Shown piece by piece: positions 35,867-44,808 of a stretch of 64,000 nt of DNA. The notes beneath the pieces were generated by a model. The model was not told the DNA's origin. It saw only the letters and a program-made list of their open reading frames with translations, and made no database searches. Both the position numbers and the translations under genes were made by a program. Numbering within the stretch: the stretch's first letter is position 1; every line of letters begins with the position of its first letter. Source of the DNA: Bacteroidales bacterium (GTDB lineage Bacteria; Planctomycetota; Planctomycetia; Gemmatales; Gemmataceae); the NCBI GenBank assembly GCA_026931725.1, contig JAIXLE010000218.1, forward strand, positions 1 through 64,000, given 5' to 3'.

Positions 35867-37570
35867 ATGACCCCGCCGGACAATCGTCCTGTTTCGCGTG
35901 TATCGCGGTTCCGTAGCGTGATTTTCCCGCTGTTTCTGAGCGCTGTGGCTTTGGGCTTGGTGATCGGCTGGCTCCAATCGCCCGTGCCGCCTGCCGCGTT
36001 GCCCTTGGCTCAGGCAGCGGCGAGTACCGCGGTTGCCACACAGGATAAAGACAATGATAATCCGAACGCCCCGGAATTGGATGGTGGAAAAGCCTGGCTC
36101 AACACCGCCGGGCCGGTGAAACTCAAAGACCTGAAAGGGAAGATTGTCCTGCTCGACTTCTGGACGCTTTGCTGCATCAACTGCATTCACATTATGCCGG
36201 ACTTGGCCAAACTCGAAAAGAAATACCCGAACGAACTTGTGGTCATTGGCGTTCATTCGGCGAAATTCGAGAACGAAAAAGACACCAATAGCATCCGCAA
36301 AGCGATCCTTCGGTACGAAATCGCGCACCCGGTGGTAAACGATGCCGACCACGCGATCTGGAATGCTTATGGTGTCAATTCCTGGCCAACGCTCGTGCTG
36401 ATCGACCCGGAAGGAAAAGTGGTCGGTGCGACTACGGGAGAAGGGAATTATGAGATTCTCGATAAAGTGATCGGTCGACTGGTTGACATTCACACCAAGA
36501 AAAAGACCCTCGATAAGAAACCGATTCGGTTCGACCTCGTCCGTTACCGGGAAAAAGGGGATACCCCGTTATTCTTCCCCGGAAAAATCCTTGCCGATGA
36601 AGCCAGCAACCGGCTATTCATCGCGGATAGTACCCATCACCGGATCGTGATTACCGACTTGAAAGGGAAGAAAATCGCCATCGTGGGCACGGGGACTCCC
36701 GGCTACAAGAACGGCACATTTGACGAAGTGCAATTTGACGATCCTCAAGGATTGGCGTTAGATGGCGATATTCTGTATGTGGCCGACCGGAAGAATCATT
36801 CGATTCGTGCAATAAACCTCAAAGAAAACTCGGTTTCCACGGTTGCGGGCACGGGTGTTCAAACGCAGGAAACCCGCTATTTGAACGCACCCCAAATCGC
36901 CTCACGCACGGGACTGAACAGCCCCTGGGCGCTCCTCCGAGAGGGGCGGAAACTCTATATCGCCATGGCCGGGCATCATCAAATCTGGTTGATGGACTTG
37001 GCCACGAACCGGATCGGCCCGTTTGCAGGGGATGGCCGAGAAAATATCAAAGATGGACCACCATTCGCCGCACGGTTTGCCCAACCGAGCGGGCTTGCAT
37101 CGGATGGAGAAAACCTGTACATCGCCGATAGTGAAGTCAGTGCCCTTCGCAAAATGCCCTTGTCTGGCGAAGGGCGTGTGGAAACTCTGATCGGTTCAGG
37201 GTTGTTCGATTTCGGCGACAAGGACGGGGCATTGGCTGGTGCCAAACTGCAACACGCCTTGGGGGTGGTGGCCCACGCTGGGAAATTGTATGTGGCGGAT
37301 ACCTACAATAGCAAAATCAAGGTGGTCGACCCGAAAGCCGGAACAATTACGACCCTTGTGGGTGGGAACGATCCCGCTACCCAGAAACCAATACTGGTCG
37401 AACCGGCTGGCCTGAGTTATGCCGCGGGTAAACTGTTCGTTGCCGATACGAACGCACATCGCATTCGGGTCGTCGATCTGGCAACCCAAGCGGTTTCGAC
37501 CCTGGAATTGACGGGTGTAGAACCACCGCCACCCCAAAAGGAATGGCTACCTCCAACCTCGAAACCTTAA
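35867..37570 (+). CDS. Thioredoxin-like/NHL-repeat protein (NHLRC2-like), membrane-anchored
   Basis: A 567-residue protein. Residues 15-36 form a signal anchor. Residues 70-205 are a TlpA-like thioredoxin domain with the active site DFWTLCCINCIHIMPDL (Cys103 and Cys106) and the cis-proline context NSWPTLVLID. Residues 225-545 are an NHL beta-propeller with repeated FIADSTHHRIVI, YVADRKNHSIRAI, YVADTYNSKIKVV and FVADTNAHRIRVV blades. The CCINC motif and domain order match NHLRC2. GGAG lies 10 bases before the ATG. Its neighbours are an nDsbD-like protein and DsbD, so an exported thiol-redox role is likely. Confidence 0.88.
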   Translation: MTPPDNRPVSRVSRFRSVIFPLFLSAVALGLVIGWLQSPVPPAALPLAQAAASTAVATQDKDNDNPNAPELDGGKAWLNTAGPVKLKDLKGKIVLLDFWTLCCINCIHIMPDLAKLEKKYPNELVVIGVHSAKFENEKDTNSIRKAILRYEIAHPVVNDADHAIWNAYGVNSWPTLVLIDPEGKVVGATTGEGNYEILDKVIGRLVDIHTKKKTLDKKPIRFDLVRYREKGDTPLFFPGKILADEASNRLFIADSTHHRIVITDLKGKKIAIVGTGTPGYKNGTFDEVQFDDPQGLALDGDILYVADRKNHSIRAINLKENSVSTVAGTGVQTQETRYLNAPQIASRTGLNSPWALLREGRKLYIAMAGHHQIWLMDLATNRIGPFAGDGRENIKDGPPFAARFAQPSGLASDGENLYIADSEVSALRKMPLSGEGRVETLIGSGLFDFGDKDGALAGAKLQHALGVVAHAGKLYVADTYNSKIKVVDPKAGTITTLVGGNDPATQKPILVEPAGLSYAAGKLFVADTNAHRIRVVDLATQAVSTLELTGVEPPPPQKEWLPPTSKP

Positions 37571-37609
37571 CGAGGTCACCATCGCCAGGCTGACCGGGAG
37601 ATCCATACG

Positions 37610-38200
37610 ATGCTGGGACTATCGAAATCGGGCGGATTGTTGTCCGCTGTCGCCCTGACCCTATTGGCGGTGCCTCCCGCGTGGGGGCAGAAGAAACCCA
37701 GCCCCGTTGACAAGGCCGTTGTCAAACTGCAAGCGGCCTGTACTCCCGCGGAAGCCAAACCGGGGCAAACGGTGACGCTCCAGGTGCAAGTGCATCTCGC
37801 CAATGGGTTCTATACCTACCCGCTGCTGCAAAATGATAAAGCTGCCGAAGAGATGGTTAACAAATTGACCATTTTGGGTGGAAATCATCTGATCCCTGTG
37901 AGTTCCCCCGTGGCGGCATCCCCGGTCAAATCGAAACCCGAACCGTTGTTGGGTATTCGTGATATGCGTTATCTGACCGGGGTGGTGGTGTATGAACAGA
38001 AGTTCGTCGTCTCCCCCAAAGCGGCACCCGGTAATCAGACGTTCGTTCCCGAGCTGCGACTGAGCGTCTGTAGCGATAACAATTGCTACCCGCCCAAAAC
38101 GGTAAAACCCGAGGCCACGTTGAAAATCCTGGATGGCCCCGCCATGGCCATCGAACCGGCTTTTCGCGCCATAGTCGAAAAATCGCTGGGTGGCCTGTAA
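37610..38200 (+). CDS. Secreted stand-alone DsbD N-terminal-like domain protein
   Basis: A 196-residue exported protein with a signal peptide ending near residue 26. The mature part follows the immunoglobulin-like N-terminal domain of DsbD: KPGQTVTLQVQVHLANGFYTYPL, GVVVYEQKFVV and LRLSVCSDNNCYPPKTVK, where Cys154 and Cys159 would be the reactive pair. It has no membrane or thioredoxin domain. GGGAG lies 9 bases before the ATG. It lies 39 bases after the NHLRC2-like gene and just before full-length dsbD, which has its own copy of this domain. Confidence 0.82.
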   Translation: MLGLSKSGGLLSAVALTLLAVPPAWGQKKPSPVDKAVVKLQAACTPAEAKPGQTVTLQVQVHLANGFYTYPLLQNDKAAEEMVNKLTILGGNHLIPVSSPVAASPVKSKPEPLLGIRDMRYLTGVVVYEQKFVVSPKAAPGNQTFVPELRLSVCSDNNCYPPKTVKPEATLKILDGPAMAIEPAFRAIVEKSLGGL

Positions 38201-38208
38201 GATTGGCA

Positions 38209-38260
38209 ACCCGAAACGGGTCTAATTTCCAGAACAGGCCCGCGGCTGGTTCCGTGGGCC
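38209..38260 (+). terminator. Two hairpins before dsbD
   Basis: ACCCG/CGGGT (38209-38213, 38217-38221) and GGCCCGCG/CGTGGGCC (38237-38244, 38253-38260, one G-U pair). The second ends two bases before an in-frame ATG at 38262, which argues that the real start is ATG 38301. Confidence 0.4.
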
Positions 38261-38300
38261 GATGCCATTCCCGTTATTCATACTCCACCTGATTATTCTC

Positions 38301-40412
38301 ATGCGATCATTCTTCTCACTTGGTGTGCTGCTCCTTCTCGCACTGCCAGCAGTGGCGGACACTTTTTCCGATGTGGCCACACTGACGGCCACATTCGACC
38401 CCCCCCGCGCGAAACCGGGCGAAGTCATTACGCTCACACTGACGGTCAAGCCGAACCGCGAGCGGAATGCTTACACTTATCCCGCCACCAAGCACGACCA
38501 TGGGGGGAAAAGTGAAATCGGTTTTGGTTTACGCGGTGACGTGGTGCTTGTGGGGGAATTGGTCAATCCTCCTGGAACCGTGGAGAAAGCGCCTGAGCAA
38601 GGGGAACTCGATGATGTGTACAAATCACCTGTCCAATGGAAGATTTCCGCCATCGTCTTGCCGACGGCCAAGCCCGGCAAACGCGAAATCGTTCTGACCG
38701 AAACGCGGATCCAAGCCTGCACGATGGGAACGCGAGAAAACTGCTACAACCAACGCGACCCGAAAGCTACGCTCGAAATCCTGGAAGCCGCGCCCGTGGC
38801 GATTCCGAGCCAATTCCAAAATGAAGTCACGCAAGCGACGGCTCCCGTACCGACCGTGGCCACGGTTCTCCCGAGTCCACCCACAGTCACGCCGCCTGTG
38901 GCATCGGGTTTAATCCAGAAACCACCCATTCCAACTTCCGAATATGTGGCAGCGTTGGAAAGCGTGCAGACCAAAATTGTTTTGGCGGATGGTGTCTCCG
39001 CAACAGGTTCTGGGAGTGGAAGCAGTTTAGCGACCTTGTTGCTCGCCGCCGCGTTTTGGGGGATCGTCTCGCTTGTGACACCGTGTGTCTTTCCGATGAT
39101 TCCGATTACGGTGAGTTTGTTTCTGAAACAGAGCCACCAATCCACGGCAACCGTTCTGAAGTTGGCGATGGTCTACTGCCTGACGATTATTATTGTTTTA
39201 GGCGCTTCTGCAATCTTCTTGCTGTCAGTGTTTCGTGAACTCAGTATTGATCCTTACATGAATCTGTTTCTTGGAGGATTGTTTGTCTTCTTCGCACTGA
39301 GTTTGTTTGGAATGTACGATATTGCGTTGCCCGGATTCTTGCTCCGTTTTACGGAAAAACGTCGTGGTTCGGGTGGCATGATCGGGACGGTATTTGGCGC
39401 TCTGGCGTTTAGTATCGTGAGTTTTACCTGTGTTGCACCGTTTCTGGGTGGTTTTGCGGGGATGACAGCGAGTGGGAACTTTACACGCGGGGAACTCATT
39501 CTGGCAGGGATCGTGTTCGCGGCAGCTTTTGCGTCCCCGTTCTTTGTGCTGGCTTTGTTTCCCAGCCTCATCAAAAAACTTCCCAAGTCTGGCGGTTGGT
39601 TGGATTCCGTTAAGGCCGTGATGGGGTTTTTGGAGCTCGCAGCTGCGTTCAAATTCTTCCGAACAGCGGAACTGCGTTTGCTCGATCATTCTGAGTATTT
39701 CACCTATGATTTCTCCTTGGCGGCTTGGGTGGCCATTGCTGGGGTCACAGGGGTCTATCTCCTCAACCTGTTCCGCCTGCCACACGATGAGGAACAGCAG
39801 GCCAATGTGGGTGTCCTTCGCCTCTTGTTCGGATTGATGTTTCTGACACTCGCGGTGTACCTGGCCCCCGGTTTGTTCAAGTCGGAGGGAGAATCACAGC
39901 GACCGAAAGGGGCGGTCTTCGCCTGGGTCGATGCGTTCTTGTTGCCGGAACCGGTTGAAGCGGGCGATCGGGAATTGCCGTGGAGTACGAATTTACCCGG
40001 AGCGATCGAGTCGATTCGTCAAGAGAAACTCAATGGAACGGCTCGGAAACCGTACATCTTCGTGGATTTTACTGGGGTCACTTGTACGAACTGCAAATTG
40101 AACGAAAAGAATGTCTTCCCACAAGCGAATATTCGTCAATTGCTCAGCCGATATACTCTCGTGCAGATGTACACGGATGAAGTCCCCGTGGCGTTCTACA
40201 CTTCCTTGCCGGAAAGCCGTTTACGGAAGGCGGAAGCAACCGCGAATCTGAATTTCCAACGTCAGATTTTCGGCACCGAGCAACTGCCACTGTACGCGAT
40301 CCTGGAACCCCTAACCACGGGGCAAGTGCGTGTCGTTTCCGTCTACGACGAAGGAAAAATCAACGAAGTGGAACGCTTTGAAATGTTCCTTCGCAAACCG
40401 CTCGGCGAATGA
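38301..40412 (+). CDS. dsbD: Thiol:disulfide interchange protein DsbD
   Basis: A 703-residue protein that carries electrons from cytoplasmic thioredoxin to the periplasm. MRSFFSLGVLLLLALPAVAD is a signal peptide, the reason for choosing this start over ATG 38262. Residues 25-160 are the N-terminal domain with RIQACTMGTRENCYN (two cysteines, spaced by seven). Residues 235-510 contain about eight membrane segments with LVTPCVFPMIP and SFTCVAPFLGG, the redox pair. Residues 565-700 are a thioredoxin domain with GVTCTNCKLNE (CTNC near 594). An eight-C run lies in the code near 38399, in frame. It forms a redox trio with the two upstream genes. Confidence 0.93.
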   Translation: MRSFFSLGVLLLLALPAVADTFSDVATLTATFDPPRAKPGEVITLTLTVKPNRERNAYTYPATKHDHGGKSEIGFGLRGDVVLVGELVNPPGTVEKAPEQGELDDVYKSPVQWKISAIVLPTAKPGKREIVLTETRIQACTMGTRENCYNQRDPKATLEILEAAPVAIPSQFQNEVTQATAPVPTVATVLPSPPTVTPPVASGLIQKPPIPTSEYVAALESVQTKIVLADGVSATGSGSGSSLATLLLAAAFWGIVSLVTPCVFPMIPITVSLFLKQSHQSTATVLKLAMVYCLTIIIVLGASAIFLLSVFRELSIDPYMNLFLGGLFVFFALSLFGMYDIALPGFLLRFTEKRRGSGGMIGTVFGALAFSIVSFTCVAPFLGGFAGMTASGNFTRGELILAGIVFAAAFASPFFVLALFPSLIKKLPKSGGWLDSVKAVMGFLELAAAFKFFRTAELRLLDHSEYFTYDFSLAAWVAIAGVTGVYLLNLFRLPHDEEQQANVGVLRLLFGLMFLTLAVYLAPGLFKSEGESQRPKGAVFAWVDAFLLPEPVEAGDRELPWSTNLPGAIESIRQEKLNGTARKPYIFVDFTGVTCTNCKLNEKNVFPQANIRQLLSRYTLVQMYTDEVPVAFYTSLPESRLRKAEATANLNFQRQIFGTEQLPLYAILEPLTTGQVRVVSVYDEGKINEVERFEMFLRKPLGE

Positions 40413-40473
40413 GGTGGGAAGTTCCGGCGTTTTCTCCTCATCGTGCCTCTTGTGAGATAGCCAGAGAACCCCC

Positions 40474-41838
40474 ATGAGCTTGTTCCGCGTCAAGACGACG
40501 GAGTGCCGTGTCGGCGTGGTTGGTCACTCTAATGCCGGGAAAACGGTGTTACTGACCTCGCTGATTAACCATTTGGAACACCATGACCCGGATCGCTTTC
40601 GCCTGGGTGATGGGTCCGTGCGCATCCGCAAATTTACCGCACTCAAACCCGATGCGGGGTGGTCCGCTTTCCACTATCCCGGCTTCCGCGATGCCTTGGT
40701 TCACCGCGGGAAATGGCCTGAAAAAACGCGGGATCGCTCGCAATATGCCTGTCAGTTTGAGCGATCCGATTGGACGTTTAGCGATGCGCTTCTCAAGATG
40801 TACGATCTTCCCGGAGAACGATTCGCCGATGCGGCAATGGTTGGGCGATCCTTCGCGGAATGGTCTGATCATATTCTTGCTTTTATTGCCAACGATACAC
40901 CGTATCGAACGTGTTGCCAGCCATTTCTGAATACTCTGTCTGAGAAACCCGAAGAAACGACTCTGCTCACCGCCTATAAACTTGCGCTGGCGAATCTGAT
41001 TCTGGCTTACAAGCCTTTCATCTCACCATCGACGTTTTTACTCGATACATCCGGGTCGGTTGCCAAATCGTCTGATGCGTCCGTGATGGCGGCCACGCGG
41101 TTAGCGGGCTTGGAACTCGGGGCCGAGTTCACGCCGTTATCAGCGGAATTGCGTCAGAAGTACCCGGAACTCACCGCCGTTTTTGCCGCCCGGTTTGAGC
41201 GATACCGCATTGAGGTGGTGCTTCCGTTTTTGGAAGCCTTATGGTCTTGCCATTCCTTGATTGTTCTAGTTGATATTCAGATGGTGCTGGCAGCCGGTGT
41301 TGGGATGTATGATGATAATCGACAAATCCTGCGTGATCTGTTTCAGGTGCTGGATCCTGGGGAATCGCGGTTTGGGTATCTTCGGCGCAACCTGGGGAAA
41401 GTATTCCTGCCTCATGCCTGGCGACCGGGGTGGATCACGCGGATCGCCTTCGTCGCGCCGAAGATGGATCTTGTGCATCCGATGGATCGGGACCATTTGG
41501 AATCGCTGTTGAAACGCCTGATTGGCAAGCTCGCCGAGGATCGAGATGGCTTGCAGGCACGCTATTTCAACTGTGCAGCGGTTGTTTCTGCACGAAAACT
41601 TCCTGTTGGGGAGGAACGGGTTCTGGTAGGAATTCCGTACCGTGATGCGGAAGGCCGACGCATTGCACCGGGGGCCGAACAGCGGTTTCTGGTTTCGGCA
41701 CTACCGGCGGATTGGCCGCATGACTGGAAGCCCGGAGATTATATTTTCCCCGAAGTGTATCCGGCGGTTCCCAATCGGAAAGATTGTCCGCCGGATCAGA
41801 TTAACCTCGATCGCATCTTGGACTTCGTGCTAGATTGA
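40474..41838 (+). CDS. YcjX-like P-loop NTPase
   Basis: A 454-residue cytoplasmic GTPase-like protein. GVVGHSNAGKTVLLTSL (residues about 14-30) is the Walker A loop of the YcjX/DUF463 family; MYDLPGERF is a plausible switch/Walker B region, and IAFVAPKMDLVHP sits where the base-recognition motif would be. The family is stress-induced next to phage-shock genes in enterobacteria, but no psp genes are here. The ribosome binding site is weak. Its stop lies in a hairpin shared with the convergent gene. Confidence 0.82.
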   Translation: MSLFRVKTTECRVGVVGHSNAGKTVLLTSLINHLEHHDPDRFRLGDGSVRIRKFTALKPDAGWSAFHYPGFRDALVHRGKWPEKTRDRSQYACQFERSDWTFSDALLKMYDLPGERFADAAMVGRSFAEWSDHILAFIANDTPYRTCCQPFLNTLSEKPEETTLLTAYKLALANLILAYKPFISPSTFLLDTSGSVAKSSDASVMAATRLAGLELGAEFTPLSAELRQKYPELTAVFAARFERYRIEVVLPFLEALWSCHSLIVLVDIQMVLAAGVGMYDDNRQILRDLFQVLDPGESRFGYLRRNLGKVFLPHAWRPGWITRIAFVAPKMDLVHPMDRDHLESLLKRLIGKLAEDRDGLQARYFNCAAVVSARKLPVGEERVLVGIPYRDAEGRRIAPGAEQRFLVSALPADWPHDWKPGDYIFPEVYPAVPNRKDCPPDQINLDRILDFVLD

Positions 41839-41856
41839 GAGTCTTCCTACTCAATC
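41833..41856. terminator. Hairpin spanning two convergent stop codons
   Basis: GATTGAG (41833-41839) pairs with CTCAATC (41850-41856) around ten bases. The left arm holds the TGA of the YcjX-like gene and the right arm the TGA of the DUF1549/1553 gene read on the other strand. Confidence 0.55.
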
Positions 41857-44151
41857 AATGTAGGCGAACTCATTCGTATTGAAGATCGCCAAACACAAAT
41901 CCGCGAAGGCGCTGGCGTGGGCAGGATCGGTGGTGGCAGAGAGCCCAACTGGGATACCAGCAGGTTTTCGTGCCGCGATACGATCCCGACAGGCGGCGGC
42001 TTGCGTTTTCAAGAACTCTTGCGCGGTGGCCAGTTCTTCCGCACGCGGGGCACGCCCGAAAGCACGCCAATACAGGGCATCAATCGCTCGGGCTTCGTCA
42101 GTCCCAAACTGATTGAGGAGGTTCACCGCGAACCGTTGCGATTGCGTTCGAGTGAATGGTCCATTCATCAGAATCAGAGCCTGAGGGGCAAAGGTACTGA
42201 CGGCTCGGCCCGCGCAGGAACTCAGGGTATCCGGTTGGTCAAACGCTTCCATGAGTGGTAGGCGAACATTCCGTTTGCGGAGGAGATAAAGGCTTCGCCG
42301 GGTGTGCTGCCGTTCATCGGGTGTCACCGGCCACAGGTTATCGGGTTCTCCTTCCGTGAAGATGAGGTCATACACTTCCGGTTCGAGCGGGACTTTGACA
42401 CTCCGCCCGCCGACTGTCGGGTTCAGCGTCCCCGACACCGCTAAAATGGCATCCCGTAGCGATTCCGCATCCAAGCGAGTTCGGTTCATTTTCCAGAGCC
42501 AATGATTATCGGGGTCTTTGGCCATCGCATCGGGGTTCCGCACATGGGATGCCTGGCGATAGGTCGCGGACATCACCATCAGTTTGTGCATGCGTTTGAG
42601 CGACCACGGCGTGTTGTTGGTGCCAGCAACTGCGATCGAAGGTTTCATCAATTCGACCGCCAACCAGTCCAGCAAGGCCGGGTGTGTCGGTGGGCTGCCG
42701 CGTGTGCCGAAATCGTTTGTCGTTTCGACGATGCCATGACCAAAATGGTGTTGCCAGAGGCGATTGACGTACACCCGAGCCGTCAACGGATGCCGGGGAT
42801 CGGTCAGCCAGTCCGCGAGATCGACTCGGGATCGCGGTTTGTTGCCGATTTCGGCTACCACACGCAGGTAGGCAGGATTGGCTTCACCGGCTTTTCGGTG
42901 AACGTCGCCCCGTTTGAGAACATATGTGACGGCTTTTTCTTCCAGGTTCTCAATTGCCCAGGCTTGTGAGAGCGGCGGGGGCAATTCTGCCTTGATTTGG
43001 CGTTGTTGCTCTTTGAGGGCATCCCGTTCTGCTCGCACATCCGGTGGTAATACGGCTAGAACTTCATCCCAATAGACACGAATCAACAGTGCGGATTCTG
43101 CCGCCAGTTGCTTTTGTTCGTTGGTGCGTTTCGCCGCAGGGGTGTCGACTGCTGCTCGCGCTTCTGGGCTGAGCTTGGCTTTCTTTTCCGCCAGAACTTG
43201 CGCATGATAAGGCGCTTCCAATGCGGACAGCCGGCTGTTGAGCGGTGCCAACTTTTTACTGACCGCTGCGGATTGCGTCTTATAGGCCTGCCGTTCGGCA
43301 TCCGTGGCGATGGCGTGATCTTTGTACTTCGCTTCCTCGAAGAACGCTTGCAGGCGGTAGTAATCGCCCAGAGAAATCGGGTCAAACTTATGGTCGTGGC
43401 AACGGGCACAGGCAATGGTTAGGCCGAGAACAGCGGAACCGAGTCCGTTCACCATTTCCGTGAGGGTTTCTTGCCGGAGCTCTGCTGGGTCCGTGTTTCC
43501 ACCGACCATGTGTGCAGGCCCGCAGCGATGCATCCCGGTCGCAATGCGTAGGCGAGTCGCATCAGCTTCGTTCTGGCCCGCCGCGAGTAAGTCGCCCGCA
43601 ACTTGTTCGCGCACGAAGACATCGTAGGGAGTATCCGCATTCATGTGCGAGACAACATAGTCTCGATAACGCCAAGCGTGTGGTCGTTCGCCATCTGCTT
43701 CGTAGCCGTTGGATTCGGCGAAACGCACCACATCCAGCCAATGTTGCGCCCAGCGTTCCCCGTAATGAGGGGAAGCCAGCAGGCGATCCACGAGCTGTTC
43801 GTAAGCCTGGGGTGATGTATCTTTGACAAACTGTTCAACTTCTTTTGCAGTCGGCGGAAGCCCGGTCAGATCGAATGTGAGCCGACGAATCAGCGTTCGG
43901 CGATCAGCTTCCGGGGCTGGGGTGAGCTTGTGTTTGGCGAGTTCCGCTTGAATGAACGCATCAATCGGGTTCGCAGTGGCTGCGGCATTCGACTGCGGGA
44001 TGGGCGCACGCTGCGGCGGAACGAAGGACCAGTGCCCCCGTTCCTCCGCGGTGAGTGTTGGATCAGAATATTGCTCCTGTGCCGGAACGATCCTGGGGTT
44101 CCATAAGAGGAACAGCGTGGATATGGCAAGCAAACGCCCTGTTATGGTCAT
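41851..44151 (-). CDS. Secreted DUF1549/DUF1553 (PSCyt2-PSD1) protein
   Basis: A 766-residue exported protein typical of planctomycetes. The signal peptide is MTITGRLLAISTLFLLW; ATG 44151 has AGGA 11 bases upstream. Residues about 60-270 are DUF1549 (RRLTFDLTGLPPTAKEVEQF, HYGERWAQHWLDVVRFAES), including CARCH in the segment TIACARCHDHKFDPIS, a CxxCH that could bind haem c. The C-terminal DUF1553 has DLADWLTDPRHPLTARVYVNRLWQ and RMHKLMVMSATYRQAS. There is no N-terminal PSCyt1 haem domain, and the usual DUF1501 partner gene is absent. Function is unknown, probably surface carbohydrate or redox related. Confidence 0.9.
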   Translation of the reverse strand: MTITGRLLAISTLFLLWNPRIVPAQEQYSDPTLTAEERGHWSFVPPQRAPIPQSNAAATANPIDAFIQAELAKHKLTPAPEADRRTLIRRLTFDLTGLPPTAKEVEQFVKDTSPQAYEQLVDRLLASPHYGERWAQHWLDVVRFAESNGYEADGERPHAWRYRDYVVSHMNADTPYDVFVREQVAGDLLAAGQNEADATRLRIATGMHRCGPAHMVGGNTDPAELRQETLTEMVNGLGSAVLGLTIACARCHDHKFDPISLGDYYRLQAFFEEAKYKDHAIATDAERQAYKTQSAAVSKKLAPLNSRLSALEAPYHAQVLAEKKAKLSPEARAAVDTPAAKRTNEQKQLAAESALLIRVYWDEVLAVLPPDVRAERDALKEQQRQIKAELPPPLSQAWAIENLEEKAVTYVLKRGDVHRKAGEANPAYLRVVAEIGNKPRSRVDLADWLTDPRHPLTARVYVNRLWQHHFGHGIVETTNDFGTRGSPPTHPALLDWLAVELMKPSIAVAGTNNTPWSLKRMHKLMVMSATYRQASHVRNPDAMAKDPDNHWLWKMNRTRLDAESLRDAILAVSGTLNPTVGGRSVKVPLEPEVYDLIFTEGEPDNLWPVTPDERQHTRRSLYLLRKRNVRLPLMEAFDQPDTLSSCAGRAVSTFAPQALILMNGPFTRTQSQRFAVNLLNQFGTDEARAIDALYWRAFGRAPRAEELATAQEFLKTQAAACRDRIAARKPAGIPVGLSATTDPAHASAFADLCLAIFNTNEFAYID

Positions 44152-44407
44152 GGGAAAGTGATCCTGTCGAGGAGACGTTCGTCTTAGGAGTGCAGAGATA
44201 TAATATACGGCGTGCCCGCTTTTCGCAACCGATCGGGGTTTCACAGTTTCCCCTTCTGAGGCAGCATCCAGTAGGCCCGACAGGCAATTCCCGGTGTTGC
44301 TCGGACATTCGGCTGCCGGAAACGCCCCGGTTTGCTATATTTGAACGAATTCCCTCGGATTCGAGAATATCTCTCCAATCCGATTTTTGCATGGAAAGGG
44401 TCGACCG

Positions 44408-44512
44408 ATGGGTTTCCAGTTCAGCCGTAAGGAACTCCGTACCGCCGCCAAACGTCGCCGGAAGAAGACCAAACATAAATTGCGGAGTACGAAGAAGCAC
44501 AAGCGCGTATAA
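44408..44512 (+). CDS. 34-residue AURKAIP1/Cox24 (mS38)-like basic protein
   Basis: A tiny, strongly basic protein: it starts MGFQFSRKELRTAAKRR, continues with a KKTKHKLR core and ends TKKHKRV. The KRRRKKTKHK block matches the C-terminal motif of mitochondrial ribosomal protein mS38 (AURKAIP1, yeast Cox24) and the short bacterial proteins annotated with that domain. A ribosome-binding role is likely by homology. AAAGG lies about 9 bases before the ATG. The 256 bases before it (44152-44407) show no other gene; a TATATT near 44335 could be a -10 element. A hairpin follows. Confidence 0.8.
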   Translation: MGFQFSRKELRTAAKRRRKKTKHKLRSTKKHKRV

Positions 44513-44548
44513 GTTCACTGTGCGTGGCGTGGGTCATCATCGTTTCGT

Positions 44549-44575
44549 GGGGGAGAGGTTGGAAACCGATCCCCC
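44549..44575 (+). terminator. Hairpin with tandem G-A mismatches after the mS38-like gene
   Basis: GGGGGA (44549-44554) pairs with TCCCCC (44570-44575) and GGTT (44557-44560) with AACC (44564-44567); the two stems are separated by GA opposite GA. It follows the small gene by 36 bases. The rest of the 296-base gap to 44809 shows nothing else. Confidence 0.5.
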
Positions 44576-44808
44576 AGTTCGTTTACTGGCGTTGGTTGGA
44601 GAGATTGGGACGCACTTTGACATCCCACGACTAGGCAAAGGGTCGTGTTGGATAGATGGGCATGAATCGTCATTTCTTGAGTTGTTGCTCCGTCCCGCGT
44701 TTTCGCACAATCCGGTAGTTGGGTTCCGCGTTTTACTCTTGAGACGTGAAGATCGAGCCGGGACAATCAACACCGAAGAATATTCCGGTCAGACGAGGAT
44801 CGACCAGC

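Noticed and set aside
38398-38406. Eight-C tract in dsbD as a second phase switch
   Set aside because: The frame is intact through it and no alternative start depends on its length.
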